Below are positions 18,905 through 27,019 of a stretch of DNA of 64,000 nucleotides, piece after piece. The notes under the pieces were generated by a model, which saw nothing but the letters and a program-made list of their open reading frames with translations, did not search any database and had not been told where the DNA came from. This DNA comes from an uncultured Lachnospiraceae bacterium. Lineage in GTDB: Bacteria > Bacillota > Clostridia > Lachnospirales > Lachnospiraceae. The number at the start of each line of letters is the position of its first letter. Positions within the stretch are counted from its first letter, which is position 1. A program made the translations under genes and the position numbers. The stretch is taken from NCBI GenBank assembly GCA_934317845.1, contig CAKRES010000007.1, forward strand, positions 1 to 64,000, in the 5' to 3' direction.

Positions 18905-19672
18905 TTGAATTTATATTTTGAACTCTTGAAAACCCCAGTATTTACTGTGGAAGATGTAAATGAATATTATGACAATATGGACAGTGCTCGATCAGCAATC
19001 AAGCGATTGATGAAAGAAGGAATAGTGGCGAAAATTCGCAATGATATGTATACCTGCATCAGTGGGGAAACGGGTGCACCAGTCGCTAATCGATTTCAGA
19101 TAGCAAGCAAGATTACACCGACATCTTATGTGTCTCATCATACTGCTATGGAATATTACGGAATCACAGATCAGGTATACTATGATGTTTACGTGTCTTC
19201 GATGACCAGATTTCGAGAATTTGAATTTGACAGATACACCTACCGCTATGTTGCATCGAAAGATATGGAGGGGGTAGAGACTCCTGCACTTAGTGGAGGA
19301 ATTCACATTACAGATCTTGAGCGTACTCTTGTAGATAGTGTGAAAGATATGGATAAAATAGCCGGAATAGAAGAAGTGATTCAGGATATTGGTAGTATGA
19401 AACGTATGCAAGAGAACAGAGTTCTAAAATATCTTGATTTGCTATCAAATCAATTTCTATACCAAAAGATGGGATTCTTGCTTTCTGAGTATAAGGAGAA
19501 AATGGGATTGTCCAATGAATTCTTTGATACATGCAAGAGTCGGATTGGAAAGAGCAAGCGATACCTGACTAAGGATATGTCAAGTGGACGATATGTTGAT
19601 GAGTGGAAGCTTGTGGTCCCGGAGAATATTAATAATTTAAAAAATGGGGGGATAGAAGATGCCGCAATATGA
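18905..19672 (+). CDS. AbiEi-like antitoxin / transcriptional repressor
   Basis: A protein of about 255 residues with an N-terminal winged helix (TVEDVNEYYDNMDSARSAIKRL, VAKIRNDMYTCI) and the AbiEi C-terminal region (YVSHHTAMEYYG, ITDLERTLVDSV). In AbiE systems this protein represses the operon and is the type IV antitoxin. I place the start at TTG 18905, because GGAGG (18892-18896) lies eight bases before it; an ATG at 18890 would overlap that ribosome site. It overlaps the toxin gene by 14 bases, giving translational coupling. Confidence 0.82.
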   Translation: MNLYFELLKTPVFTVEDVNEYYDNMDSARSAIKRLMKEGIVAKIRNDMYTCISGETGAPVANRFQIASKITPTSYVSHHTAMEYYGITDQVYYDVYVSSMTRFREFEFDRYTYRYVASKDMEGVETPALSGGIHITDLERTLVDSVKDMDKIAGIEEVIQDIGSMKRMQENRVLKYLDLLSNQFLYQKMGFLLSEYKEKMGLSNEFFDTCKSRIGKSKRYLTKDMSSGRYVDEWKLVVPENINNLKNGGIEDAAI

Positions 19673-20609
19673 TAGGGCTGAGCTTGGAAGAATGGCTAAG
19701 GATAGTGGCTTTGTGCGAGATACCTATGAAAAGGTTTTTCGATTAAAGGAGATACTAAAATTCTTGAATGAGGACGAATTTCTAAGAACTCATTTACTCT
19801 TAAAGGGTGGAACTGCAATTAATTTAACAGTTTTCAATCTTCCTCGATTATCCGTAGATATTGATATGGATTATACCCCTAATGATACGAGAGAGGATAT
19901 GCTTGAATGCCGTGTGAAAATTACTAATGTGATTAAAGAATATATGGAATCAGAGGGTTATGTATTATCAGATAACTCAAGATTTAGCCATAGTTTGGAT
20001 GCATTTCACTATAATTATCAAAATGCTGGTGGAAATCGAGATATGATCAAACTTGAATTGAACTACTCATTAAGAGCACATATATTTGAACCAGTGTATA
20101 AAAGTATCTTGCCGAAAGTATTTGATGATGGAATGAAAATACGTATGGTGAATCTTATGGAAATATTTGCAGCTAAAGGAAATGCTCTTATTACAAGGGC
20201 AGCAGCCAGAGATTTGTATGATTGGTGCAATATGATATCTGAAGCTCTCTTTGAGGAACAGCGTGATTTATTTAGAAAATGCTTTGTATTTTATATGACT
20301 ATTTCAGCCGATACGCTTAACAAATCGTTTGATACATCAGCGATTGATACACTTGATTTCAACAAAATCAGAAGAGATTTATTTCCAGTGCTTAACAAAA
20401 AGGATAACTTTCAATTGGATGAGAGAAAAAAACTTGCTAAGGATTATATAGCAAAATTGTTGGTTTTGACGGATAAAGAGCAGAAGTATCTTGACAGCTT
20501 TGAGCAGAAAAAGTATAAGCCAGAACTTTTGTTTGATGATAAGGAAATTGTAGAACGGGTTAGAAATCATCCTATGGCACTATGGAAATGTAGGGAGCAG
20601 AGAGTATAA
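19659..20609 (+). CDS. AbiEii/AbiGii-family nucleotidyltransferase toxin
   Basis: A 316-residue protein with the minimal nucleotidyltransferase signature: LLKGGTAINL near 48-57, then SVDIDMDY at about 65-72 giving the metal-binding aspartates, and the family motif AAKGNALITRAAARDLYDW near 168-186. AbiEii toxins transfer nucleotides and stop growth, and AbiE protects from phage by abortive infection. Start ATG at 19659 with GGGGGGATAGAAG before it, inside the antitoxin gene end. Length is normal, and all motifs are intact, so the pair looks functional. Confidence 0.88.
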   Translation: MPQYDRAELGRMAKDSGFVRDTYEKVFRLKEILKFLNEDEFLRTHLLLKGGTAINLTVFNLPRLSVDIDMDYTPNDTREDMLECRVKITNVIKEYMESEGYVLSDNSRFSHSLDAFHYNYQNAGGNRDMIKLELNYSLRAHIFEPVYKSILPKVFDDGMKIRMVNLMEIFAAKGNALITRAAARDLYDWCNMISEALFEEQRDLFRKCFVFYMTISADTLNKSFDTSAIDTLDFNKIRRDLFPVLNKKDNFQLDERKKLAKDYIAKLLVLTDKEQKYLDSFEQKKYKPELLFDDKEIVERVRNHPMALWKCREQRV

Positions 20610-20668
20610 TAGATGTATAGAATTTGATGAATCGGGATTTGTGGGGAACAAATGCAAAAGGAGCAGAA

Positions 20669-21628
20669 ATGAAAGCAGAATTTTATCCATGGAAATTGGA
20701 ATGGGAAGCAGATGAAACGAAACAATATTATACAAAACACGACTTGGCAGAGAATAAGGCGGACAATGATAAACTGATGAGGATTCTCACGGAGAAACAG
20801 AGAGTCTTTTTTGAACAACTGGGAGTTGACATTTCCAAAGTCCGGGTGGAACGGACAGAATTCACACTGGGAAAAAACAGGAGCATATATGAGATTCGTT
20901 TCCTTTTCCGGGGCGCCTTAAAATCCATTACCTCTTTTCAGGCAGAGGTGTATCAGGAACCAGAAGTTTTTGGAAAGGAAATCGCAAAACAGGTGGAGGT
21001 CGTAGATATAGATCCTGTAAAGACACTGGGGTGGAAGAATAAGAATCAGGGCAATAACATTGACGGAATGTTAGTTTCCTTCAAGCATCCATCTGTATTT
21101 TATGATAGTGAGGAATATCAGAAGTGGGAGTGTGGCTATGTTTGTGGAGTTGCCCTTCTGAAAAAGAAACATAAGGTGATAAAAGATGCTGCGGATCTAA
21201 AGATTCGCCGGGAGGATACGCCGGCGAATCCATTTAGTATGCACGATGTACATATCAAAAAGATACGTTTGCAGCAGTTGGATAAGTCCACGGGAAATGT
21301 TACCTTTAAGCTACGGGATGGAGTATATAAATGTGACGAAGATGCCAATCTGATATCGGCAAATATCTTATTTGAGCAGGTAGGTCTGGATTTTTCCAAT
21401 GTATATCTAATGAAAGTTTGTGGCATTAACCGCGGGAAAATTAAGGGACACAAATATTCCTTGAAGAAATTTATAAAGAAATATAACAAGGCAGACATTG
21501 AAGTCGTATCTGAGACTTATGGATATAATCAGAGTACGTTTTTTGGATATCTGAATGATCAAGAGATTATCATTGAGATGTATCATGAGGGCGGGATGTA
21601 TTATCTGGTGGACAAAACGGCAGAGTAA
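20669..21628 (+). CDS. Unknown protein (319 aa)
   Basis: Not recognised. The protein starts MKAEFYPWKLEWEADETKQYY; it is soluble, charged, without signal peptide or membrane helix. Short strand-helix alternation runs through, with a DPVKTLGWKNKNQGNNIDGM stretch in the middle, CGYVCGVALLKK and the C-terminal NDQEIIIEMYHEGGMYYLVD. The ATG at 20669 has AAAGGAG; an upstream in-frame ATG at 20624 lacks one. It directly follows the AbiE pair by 59 bases and could be a cargo gene of the island. Confidence 0.7.
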   Translation: MKAEFYPWKLEWEADETKQYYTKHDLAENKADNDKLMRILTEKQRVFFEQLGVDISKVRVERTEFTLGKNRSIYEIRFLFRGALKSITSFQAEVYQEPEVFGKEIAKQVEVVDIDPVKTLGWKNKNQGNNIDGMLVSFKHPSVFYDSEEYQKWECGYVCGVALLKKKHKVIKDAADLKIRREDTPANPFSMHDVHIKKIRLQQLDKSTGNVTFKLRDGVYKCDEDANLISANILFEQVGLDFSNVYLMKVCGINRGKIKGHKYSLKKFIKKYNKADIEVVSETYGYNQSTFFGYLNDQEIIIEMYHEGGMYYLVDKTAE

Positions 21629-21718
21629 TCAGGTACTTTCCATTGAGAATAAACCATTAAAAATATTTTCATGATGATGGGACACGTTGACAAATCGAGA
21701 TTAGGAGAACGAGATATG

Positions 21719-21868
21719 CAGCTTCGAGAATATAGCCCTTCTGACTGTGAGCAGATAGCAGAATTGTTTTATAATACGGTTCATAGCGTAAATGCAAAAG
21801 ATTATACGAAAGAGCAGAAAGTCATTCGACAGGGAATTGCATTGACGAATTATGTAATGGAGAAATAG
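21719..21868 (+). pseudogene. Internally deleted GNAT acetyltransferase
   Basis: A 49-codon frame begins like a complete acetyltransferase (MQLREYSPSDCEQIAELFY, then NTVHSVNAKDYT), but jumps at once to what looks like its C-terminal tail, IRQGIALTNYVMEK. The central acetyl-CoA binding part is missing without a frame break. TTAGGAG before the ATG is kept. This resembles an in-frame deletion of about 100 codons. Confidence 0.6.
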
Positions 21869-22030
21869 TCCCCAATACCGATACGCTTAAGTTATTTAAA
21901 CAGAAACAATTAAAATGATTGCTTTTCACAGTTAAAAACAATTATTTTAATTGTTTTTTTGTTTACAAATGCAGATTTCTATGATTTAATAAAGAAAAGT
22001 ATGGGAATTATAAAGCTGGGAGGTGAGTCC

Positions 22031-22579
22031 ATGAAAGAAAGATTATTTATAACACCAGAATATACAACAGCAGGGGAAATCAGGGAGATTCGTAAGAGTC
22101 TGCATTTAACACAGAAGGAGTTTGCAGAATTTATCAATTGTTCCAAACCAACAGTAGAGCGGTGGGAGAGAAGCAAAGAAGTCATTCGTGGCCCCATTGT
22201 TCCCCTTCTTAAAATGTTACGAAGATATCCGGAATATGAGCAGAGCGTCAAAATTCCAGAAAAGATATGGCCGCTCAGAATCTGGTATATGTATGATCAG
22301 AATGTATGTACTTTGATAGATGTGAATGAGCAGGAGCGGAAAGTGAAGATAAAAAACTATACAGATAAAATTATGTTCCGGGCGTTTGGTGTTGTGGAAG
22401 ATCCGGATTATGACCAGTATCTGGAATTCCTGAAGTCAAGATGTTTTCCTGAAAGCAGAGATAAGATGAAACTGATATTGAGAGATCTGGGGCTGCCATT
22501 TTACGATCCGATCATGATTATTGAAAAGACTGAAGGCCGGATGGCAGAGGATAATTTTTGGATTCGCATAGAGAGGTAA
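22031..22579 (+). CDS. Helix-turn-helix antitoxin-like protein with extra C-terminal domain
   Basis: A 182-residue protein. Residues about 15-70 are an XRE helix-turn-helix (IRKSLHLTQKEFAEFIN, then CSKPTVERWERS). The last 110 residues form a second domain, with FPESRDKMKLILRDLGLPFY and ending GRMAEDNFWIRIER. The gene sits 4 bases before a HipA-like kinase gene lacking the usual N-terminal subdomain, so the extra part may be that subdomain carried on the antitoxin side. ATG 22031 has GGGAGGTG upstream; the longer in-frame extension lacks a ribosome site. Confidence 0.75.
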   Translation: MKERLFITPEYTTAGEIREIRKSLHLTQKEFAEFINCSKPTVERWERSKEVIRGPIVPLLKMLRRYPEYEQSVKIPEKIWPLRIWYMYDQNVCTLIDVNEQERKVKIKNYTDKIMFRAFGVVEDPDYDQYLEFLKSRCFPESRDKMKLILRDLGLPFYDPIMIIEKTEGRMAEDNFWIRIER

Positions 22580-22583
22580 ATGA

Positions 22584-23399
22584 ATGATAGAATTATTTGA
22601 ACAGAATATCAGGACAAATGATCGTCAGTCTTCTAAGGGAAATCAGTTGAAATGGGAGAATCATGGAATTTGGTATAAGGCTGATTATACAGGGTATGAG
22701 GGACTGGCGGAGTACATGATATCGCATCTTCTGGAAAAATCAACGTTAGATGAGAAGGAATTTGTATGTTATGATCTGGAAACGATAAAATATGGAAATT
22801 TAATATATAACGGAGTAAAGAGTAAAAATTTTCTGACTGAAAATTGGCAGATCATAACTTTAGAGAGGTTGTTTCATAATTACTTTGGAGAAAGTTTATA
22901 TAAGAGCCTGTATCGAATATCCGAACACGAGGAAAGATTACTATTTTTAGTGCAGCAGGTGGAGCGGATAACGGGACTGCAGAACTTTGGTGTATATATG
23001 AACAAGCTGCTGACGATAGATGCATTTTTTCTGAATGAAGACCGGCATACACATAACATAGCTGTTCTGATGAATGGAAAAGGCGAGTATGCCTACTGTC
23101 CAATCTTTGATAATGGAGCCGGACTGTTGGCAGATACAACAATGGATTATCCTTTATCCGCAGATACTTACACACTTATGGATAAAGTCCAGTCAAAGAC
23201 AATATCTACTGAGTTTGATGAGCAATTGGATTTTTCTGAATCTTTATATCAAAGGAATCTAAAATTCTGGTTTACGAAAAAAGATGTGAGACAATTGCTG
23301 ATAAATGCAGACATATATTCGGAAGAGGTAAGAAAACGGGTAGAAGTGATTATATATGCGCAAATGCGGAAGTATTCTTATTTGTTTTCAAAGGGGTAG
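22584..23399 (+). CDS. HipA/HipT-like protein kinase, candidate toxin
   Basis: A 271-residue protein with the HipA-type catalytic signature: LNEDRHTHNIAVL at about 149-161 (catalytic Asp and Asn) and FDNGAGLL near 174 (metal-binding Asp). The N-terminus RQSSKGNQLKW with WYKADYTGYEGLAEYM fits the ATP-binding lobe. HipA proteins phosphorylate aminoacyl-tRNA synthetases and cause dormancy. At 271 residues it is much shorter than HipA (about 440) and closer to HipT. It starts 4 bases after the helix-turn-helix gene and is surely in its operon. Confidence 0.75.
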   Translation: MIELFEQNIRTNDRQSSKGNQLKWENHGIWYKADYTGYEGLAEYMISHLLEKSTLDEKEFVCYDLETIKYGNLIYNGVKSKNFLTENWQIITLERLFHNYFGESLYKSLYRISEHEERLLFLVQQVERITGLQNFGVYMNKLLTIDAFFLNEDRHTHNIAVLMNGKGEYAYCPIFDNGAGLLADTTMDYPLSADTYTLMDKVQSKTISTEFDEQLDFSESLYQRNLKFWFTKKDVRQLLINADIYSEEVRKRVEVIIYAQMRKYSYLFSKG

Positions 23400-23420
23400 A
23401 AAAGTTTATTCAAAGAAATC
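23397..23420 (+). repeat. 24-bp direct repeat, copy 1
   Basis: Starts exactly with the TAG stop of the HipA-like gene (23397-23399) and is identical to 23951-23974. The first 20 bases are TAGAAAAGTTTATTCAAAGA. Sequence diverges on both sides. Confidence 0.8.
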
Positions 23421-23457
23421 TTGAAGAAAAGAACATAATACATGATATAAACATTGA

Positions 23458-23733
23458 AGAAAAGTATATTTATGGTATGATGATATAGGAAATTTGAATC
23501 TCTTTTTTCTCAGGCTGCAGGCAGAAACAGGAACAACATTATATGAACATGAGTCTCTTATTATTTTTGATGAAGTCCAATTGTTTCCGAAAGCAAGACA
23601 GGCTATCAAACATCTTGTGGCAGATGGCAGATACAGTTATTTAGAAACCGGTTCTCTCATATCGATAAAGAAAAACGTGAAAGATATTTTAATTCCGTCA
23701 GAGGAAATGAGGATACAGGTTTGTTTGTTACGC
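23458..23733 (+). pseudogene. Decayed AAA_14/DUF4143-type ATPase gene
   Basis: The frame reads DDIGNLNLFFLRLQ, then the Walker B segment LIIFDEVQLFPKARQ and ADGRYSYLETGSLISI, which is the middle of an AAA_14 ATPase like the intact one at 36283. The Walker A half is missing. After ILIPSEEMRI the frame shifts, and a DTGLFVTL element that belongs about 200 residues later in such proteins follows immediately. A large deletion plus frame break therefore destroyed it. It lies between the two 24-bp repeats. Confidence 0.7.
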
Positions 23734-23844
23734 TACATCATTGATTGCAGTTGATAATCCTGACGTATTGAAGAAAGAGCGTGGTTTAATTCATACAATC
23801 AGAGTAACTGATAACTTTCAATTTAATAAACAGAGGAGTAGATT

Positions 23845-24285
23845 ATGGTTATTAGAAAAATGACAATAGATGATTACGATGCAGTGTATTTGCTATGGAT
23901 GTCCTGTGTTGGTATGGGGCTTAACAATCTTGATGACTCAAAAGAGGGAATAGAAAAGTTTATTCAAAGAAATCCAGATACTTGTCTTGTTGCAGAAAAG
24001 GATTCTGCGATTATAGGTGTAATTATGGTTGGAAATGATGGAAGACGAGGATATATTTATCATACAGCTGTTCATCCTGACTACAGAAAACAAGGTATTG
24101 CGAAAAGACTTGTAGATGATGCGATGAATGAATTGTTGGAGTTAGGCATAAATAAAGTTGCACTAGTTGTATTTGATAGAAATAAAACAGGAAATGCATT
24201 TTGGGAAAGTCAGGGATTTGTTGTGAGAAACGATCTGGTGTATCGAAATAAAGCATTAGCTGAGATTATAAGAATCGATACTTGA
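23845..24285 (+). CDS. GNAT acetyltransferase
   Basis: A 146-residue single-domain enzyme, MVIRKMTIDDYDAVYLLW at the start, cofactor loop VHPDYRKQGIAKRLVDDAM and final FWESQGFVVRNDLVYRNK. It is probably a small-molecule acetyltransferase; substrate unknown. CAGAGGAG is well placed before the ATG. The second 24-bp repeat copy lies inside it, encoding EKFIQRN, so this gene is probably the original source of that sequence. Confidence 0.82.
   Translation: MVIRKMTIDDYDAVYLLWMSCVGMGLNNLDDSKEGIEKFIQRNPDTCLVAEKDSAIIGVIMVGNDGRRGYIYHTAVHPDYRKQGIAKRLVDDAMNELLELGINKVALVVFDRNKTGNAFWESQGFVVRNDLVYRNKALAEIIRIDT
23951..23974 (+). repeat. 24-bp direct repeat, copy 2
   Basis: Lies within the acetyltransferase gene 23845-24285 and is identical to 23397-23420, 554 bases upstream. 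Confidence 0.8.
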
Positions 24286-24294
24286 TTTCTGGGC

Positions 24295-24411
24295 ATGGGT
24301 TTGCTTGAAAAATATCTTCCTGCATTTTTTGCATATATTGCATTGGGGATTATTGTGGTTGATGTTGTGGTAATTATTATTTTAGGTAACATGCTATGCA
24401 GGAAGGAGTAA
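24295..24411 (+). CDS. Possible 38-residue single-span membrane peptide
   Basis: ATG 24295 opens a short frame with one long hydrophobic stretch (FFAYIALGIIVVDVVVIIIL) and a basic end (CRKE). The ribosome site is weak (CTGGG). It lies 25 bases before the SdpI-like gene and could be a small partner peptide, or a chance frame. The membrane-like composition over its whole length favours a real peptide. Confidence 0.35.
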   Translation: MGLLEKYLPAFFAYIALGIIVVDVVVIIILGNMLCRKE

Positions 24412-24436
24412 CTTACAAGTTATGGAGGTGAGTGGT

Positions 24437-24832
24437 ATGTTGTTTTGGTGGTTTATGTTAATATGTGATTTGATCGTTCCCATTGTTATGATCATTGGCG
24501 GAAGAATGATGTGGAAACATTGTCCCAAATCTATAAATGGCATAGTGGGATACAGAACCCGCCGTTCCATGAAGAATATGGATACATGGAAATTTGCACA
24601 CGAATATTGCGGAAAACTTTGGTGGAAGATAGGATGGTTCATGATTATACTATCTGTTTTGATACATATTCCGCTATACCATAGCGACAAGAATACAATC
24701 GGAATTACCGGGGGGATTCTTATGACAATGCAATGTATGGTATTGATGGTATCGATTTGTTTAACAGAGAAAGCTTTGAAAAAACATTTTCATGATGCTT
24801 CCATATTGGAACGTTATAAAGATGGTAAATGA
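24437..24832 (+). CDS. SdpI-family membrane protein
   Basis: A 131-residue protein with three or four membrane helices and the SdpI signature NGIVGYRTRRSMKNMDTWKF followed by AHEYCGKLWW. SdpI of Bacillus gives immunity to the SdpC toxin peptide, and distant family members are widespread without known toxin. ATG 24437 has GGAGGTG six bases upstream; an earlier ATG at 24422 would overlap that site. Confidence 0.85.
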   Translation: MLFWWFMLICDLIVPIVMIIGGRMMWKHCPKSINGIVGYRTRRSMKNMDTWKFAHEYCGKLWWKIGWFMIILSVLIHIPLYHSDKNTIGITGGILMTMQCMVLMVSICLTEKALKKHFHDASILERYKDGK

Positions 24833-24883
24833 AAATGGAGTTTTTTTAATTGCTTTTTTCTTGATAATTGCATATAATATAAA

Positions 24884-24995
24884 TGAGCAAGAAAACTTGC
24901 TTGATTTAAGTGCAAACCTTTAATTTAAGTGCTTCGCAGCTTAAAATGTGAATCGTTAATTTCAGGGAGATAAGATTACTTATCTCCCTGTTTTG
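24884..24995 (+). terminator. Structured intergenic stretch ending in a strong terminator
   Basis: The clear terminator is CAGGGAGATAAG (24963-24974), loop ATTA, CTTATCTCCCTG (24979-24990), then TTTT. Before it lie a small hairpin (AGCAAG/CTTGCT near 24885-24900) and the motif TTTAAGTGC repeated twice, the second copy able to pair with GCAGCTTAAA. The whole gap 24833-25018 holds no gene. The terminator ends just before the ribosome site of the next acetyltransferase gene. Confidence 0.7.
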
Positions 24996-25018
24996 CTATA
25001 CTATGGAGGAGGAATTAA

Positions 25019-25471
25019 ATGAAAATAGAATATAAAAAACTTACAGAAAAAGAATTGGATACATTTATTGATATGAGAATAAATCAGTTGCGGGAAGAAG
25101 GTGCAAAAGAAGAGATTGATTTGGTGCCGGCACTGAGAAATTATTATAATCGTCATATGGCGGATGGAACTTTTGTATCGTGGCTGGCTTTTGATGGTGA
25201 TGTCATAATAGGAACGAGCGGCATGTCATTTGTAGAAAAACCACCATATTTTGGATGCCCAAGTGGAAGAATAGGATTGTTGTCCAGTATGTTTACCAAT
25301 CCGAATTATCGAAGAAAAGGGATTGCAAAAGAACTGTTGTCTCGTGTTATAAATGATGCAAAGGAATATGGTTGTGGGACAATACAGATTACGGCATCTG
25401 ATATGGGAGTGAAATTATATACGGATTTTGGATTTGTTCATAATAATAATTTCATGCAGTATAAACTGTAA
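25019..25471 (+). CDS. GNAT acetyltransferase (paralog of 17186-17656)
   Basis: A 150-residue GNAT protein with TNPNYRRKGIAKELLSRVI as cofactor loop and ITASDMGVKLYTDFGF at the end, the same subfamily pattern as the product at 17186. Both begin with a glutamate-rich helix and a long LRxEG/LREV loop. TATGGAGGAGG precedes the ATG. It is the fourth intact acetyltransferase within 10 kb, in an island whose unit genes are otherwise unrelated. Confidence 0.82.
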   Translation: MKIEYKKLTEKELDTFIDMRINQLREEGAKEEIDLVPALRNYYNRHMADGTFVSWLAFDGDVIIGTSGMSFVEKPPYFGCPSGRIGLLSSMFTNPNYRRKGIAKELLSRVINDAKEYGCGTIQITASDMGVKLYTDFGFVHNNNFMQYKL

Positions 25472-25590
25472 GACCAACGGTTAAGCCTTGAAACCATGGA
25501 ACCTTAGTAGCAGGGGATTATGATGGTCAGAAAAATTTGCAAGTCAGAACGAATGGATAATTAGAGTCAGAATGGAAAAGGATTGATGAC

Positions 25591-25932
25591 ATGAATATAC
25601 AGATTTTTGGCACAAAAAAGTGTGCCGATACCAGAAAAGCAGAACGTTTTTTCAAAGAACGTGGTATTAAATATCAATTTGTTGATATGAAAGAAAAAGG
25701 GATGAGTAAAGGGGAATTTCTTTCGGTAGCGCAGGTAAATGGTGGCACGGATCAAATGATCAACTGGGAAGGGAAAGACAAAGATACGCTTGCTTTGCTC
25801 AAATATATTGCGGAGGAAGATAAACTGGAAAAGATTCTTGCAAATCCGCAGGTGATCAAAACACCGGTAGTCAGAAATGGAAAGAAGTCTACATTGGGGT
25901 ATCAGCCGGATGTATGGAAAGGATGGGATTGA
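25591..25932 (+). CDS. ArsC/Spx-family thioredoxin-fold protein
   Basis: A 113-residue protein beginning MNIQIFGTKKCADTRKAERFF, the ArsC-family opening with the active-site Cys, and containing the second family element NPQVIKTPVVRNGKK (cis-proline TP). Such proteins are arsenate reductases or redox regulators; the lone Cys in CADT and short length fit the YffB/ArsC-like branch more than classical arsenate reductase. No arsenic genes are near. AAAGGA precedes the ATG. Confidence 0.8.
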   Translation: MNIQIFGTKKCADTRKAERFFKERGIKYQFVDMKEKGMSKGEFLSVAQVNGGTDQMINWEGKDKDTLALLKYIAEEDKLEKILANPQVIKTPVVRNGKKSTLGYQPDVWKGWD

Positions 25933-25993
25933 TAGAGTTTGTAGATCATTGCCTGTAGTTATTTGAAAAATATAAAAGATAAATCCCCCAATT

Positions 25994-26167
25994 ATGAGAA
26001 GAGGAAGAAAATATAGAACAAAAGATGCTGTTAAGGCAGCAAAAGTAAAGCGTGTATTCATTAGTATGGGAACCAATGACTTATGGAAAGATGTCTATTA
26101 TGTAGATGTTACGCAAGGTATGAGAGACAAAACAACGGAACTTCCTGCAACAAAAGCATTGGAGTAG
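25994..26167 (+). pseudogene. Remnant of an SGNH/GDSL-type hydrolase
   Basis: A short frame reads KRVFISMGTNDLWKDVYYVD, then VTQGMRDKTTELP before TAG at 26165-26167. The GTNDL block is the SGNH hydrolase block III, and YYVDV..MRDKTGELP is seen near the C-terminus of such proteins; here they are adjacent, so the part between is deleted. There is no ribosome site. Start coordinate approximate. Confidence 0.5.
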
Positions 26168-26234
26168 AGATTACTATGACAAAAGTCTGTTTAAATTTTC
26201 AGTAATATAAATATTGCAATAAAGGATAAATATG

Positions 26235-26286
26235 GTAAAACAGTATCGGTTAGCTAAACCTAACTAATGCTGTTTTACTTTTTTTG
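26235..26286 (+). terminator. Strong terminator closing the accessory island
   Basis: GTAAAACAG (26235-26243) pairs with CTGTTTTAC (26270-26278), with GGTTAG/CTAACC-type pairing inside, followed by TTTTTTT. Confidence 0.85.
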
Positions 26287-26480
26287 TCAAGAATTGGTTT
26301 GCTGGTATTGTGGTGCTGATCGGAAAATCTGATAGAAAGGGGGAATACAAGTTCTATTACTGGTATGCCAAAGGGGAGTTAAAAGAGAGTTCGGTGAGCC
26401 ATCAGACATAGGAATTGATTGCAAATGGCAGCATTTGTCAGGTAAGAAATCTGTATGTTATAGTAAAAAATAAAAAAGTT
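26287..26480 (+). other. Gap with a short unexplained open stretch
   Basis: The only structure seen is a 41-codon open stretch ending with TAG at 26409-26411, reading VVLIGKSDRKGEYKFYYWYA. It has no start or ribosome site and no recognisable family. I treat it as a likely gene remnant. Nothing else is seen before the ECF promoter. Confidence 0.3.
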
Positions 26481-26506
26481 TGTAACGTTTTTTCATTTGC
26501 GTTGTC
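26481..26506 (+). promoter_or_regulatory. Candidate ECF-type autoregulated promoter
   Basis: TGTAAC at 26481-26486, 16 bases, then TGTC at 26503-26506. This resembles Bacillus ECF promoters (TGTAAC/TGAAAC with CGTC/CGTA at 16-17 bases). It lies 25 bases before the sigma gene that would use it. Confidence 0.5.
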
Positions 26507-26530
26507 ATATAGGAGAAAGGAGGGAATTGC

Positions 26531-27019
26531 ATGGAGCCGATCGAAAAAATATACGAAAGCTATTATAAGGATGTGTACCATTTTGTGCTGGCTTTGTCCC
26601 GAAATGACCATGTGGCAGAGGATATTACGCAGGAAACCTTTATGAAGGCAATAAAAGCAGTGGATCATTTTAAGGGAAACTGTGATGTCCGTGTCTGGCT
26701 GTGTCAGATCGCCAAAAACCTGTTTTACACCTATAGGAAGAAACAAACTAGACAGGTGGATAATGCCGAAGAGGTGGTAGCAGGTAAGGCTTGCCCGACA
26801 GACATTGTAAAAGATATGGTGGACAAAGAACAGGCGGTACGGATTCATCACATTGTACATAGCCTGGAAGAACCGTATAAGGAAGTATTTCATTTGCGGG
26901 TATTTGGCGAGCTGCCGTTTAAGGAGATAGCAGCAATTTTTGGAAAGACAGAAAGCTGGGCGAGAGTAACGTATCACCGGGCAAGAATATTGATCATGAA
27001 AGAAATGGAGGAGTTGTAA
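26531..27019 (+). CDS. ECF RNA polymerase sigma factor (module 1)
   Basis: A 162-residue sigma-70 relative with region 2 (VYHFVLALSRNDHVAEDITQ, ETFMKAIKAV, then WLCQIAKNLFYTYRRK-like) and region 4 (LEEPYKEVFHLRVFGELPFK, EIAAIFGKTESWARVTYHRA). It directs transcription of a small regulon when its anti-sigma lets go. AGGAGAAAGGAGG stands before the ATG. Its stop overlaps the start of the anti-sigma gene in TAATG, the classical coupled arrangement. Confidence 0.92.
   Translation: MEPIEKIYESYYKDVYHFVLALSRNDHVAEDITQETFMKAIKAVDHFKGNCDVRVWLCQIAKNLFYTYRKKQTRQVDNAEEVVAGKACPTDIVKDMVDKEQAVRIHHIVHSLEEPYKEVFHLRVFGELPFKEIAAIFGKTESWARVTYHRARILIMKEMEEL

Noticed and set aside
23397..23974. Attachment-site pair of an integrated element
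   Set aside because: Only 554 bases lie between the copies, no integrase is present, and one copy is ordinary coding sequence of an acetyltransferase.
24884..24995. attC-like recombination site or riboswitch in the gap before 25019
   Set aside because: The clear element is a terminator. The TTTAAGTGC repeats are short and I see no integron core sites or integrase.
25591..25932. Arsenate resistance gene (arsC)
   Set aside because: The family is right, but no arsenic regulator or pump is adjacent, so I call it only ArsC/Spx-family.
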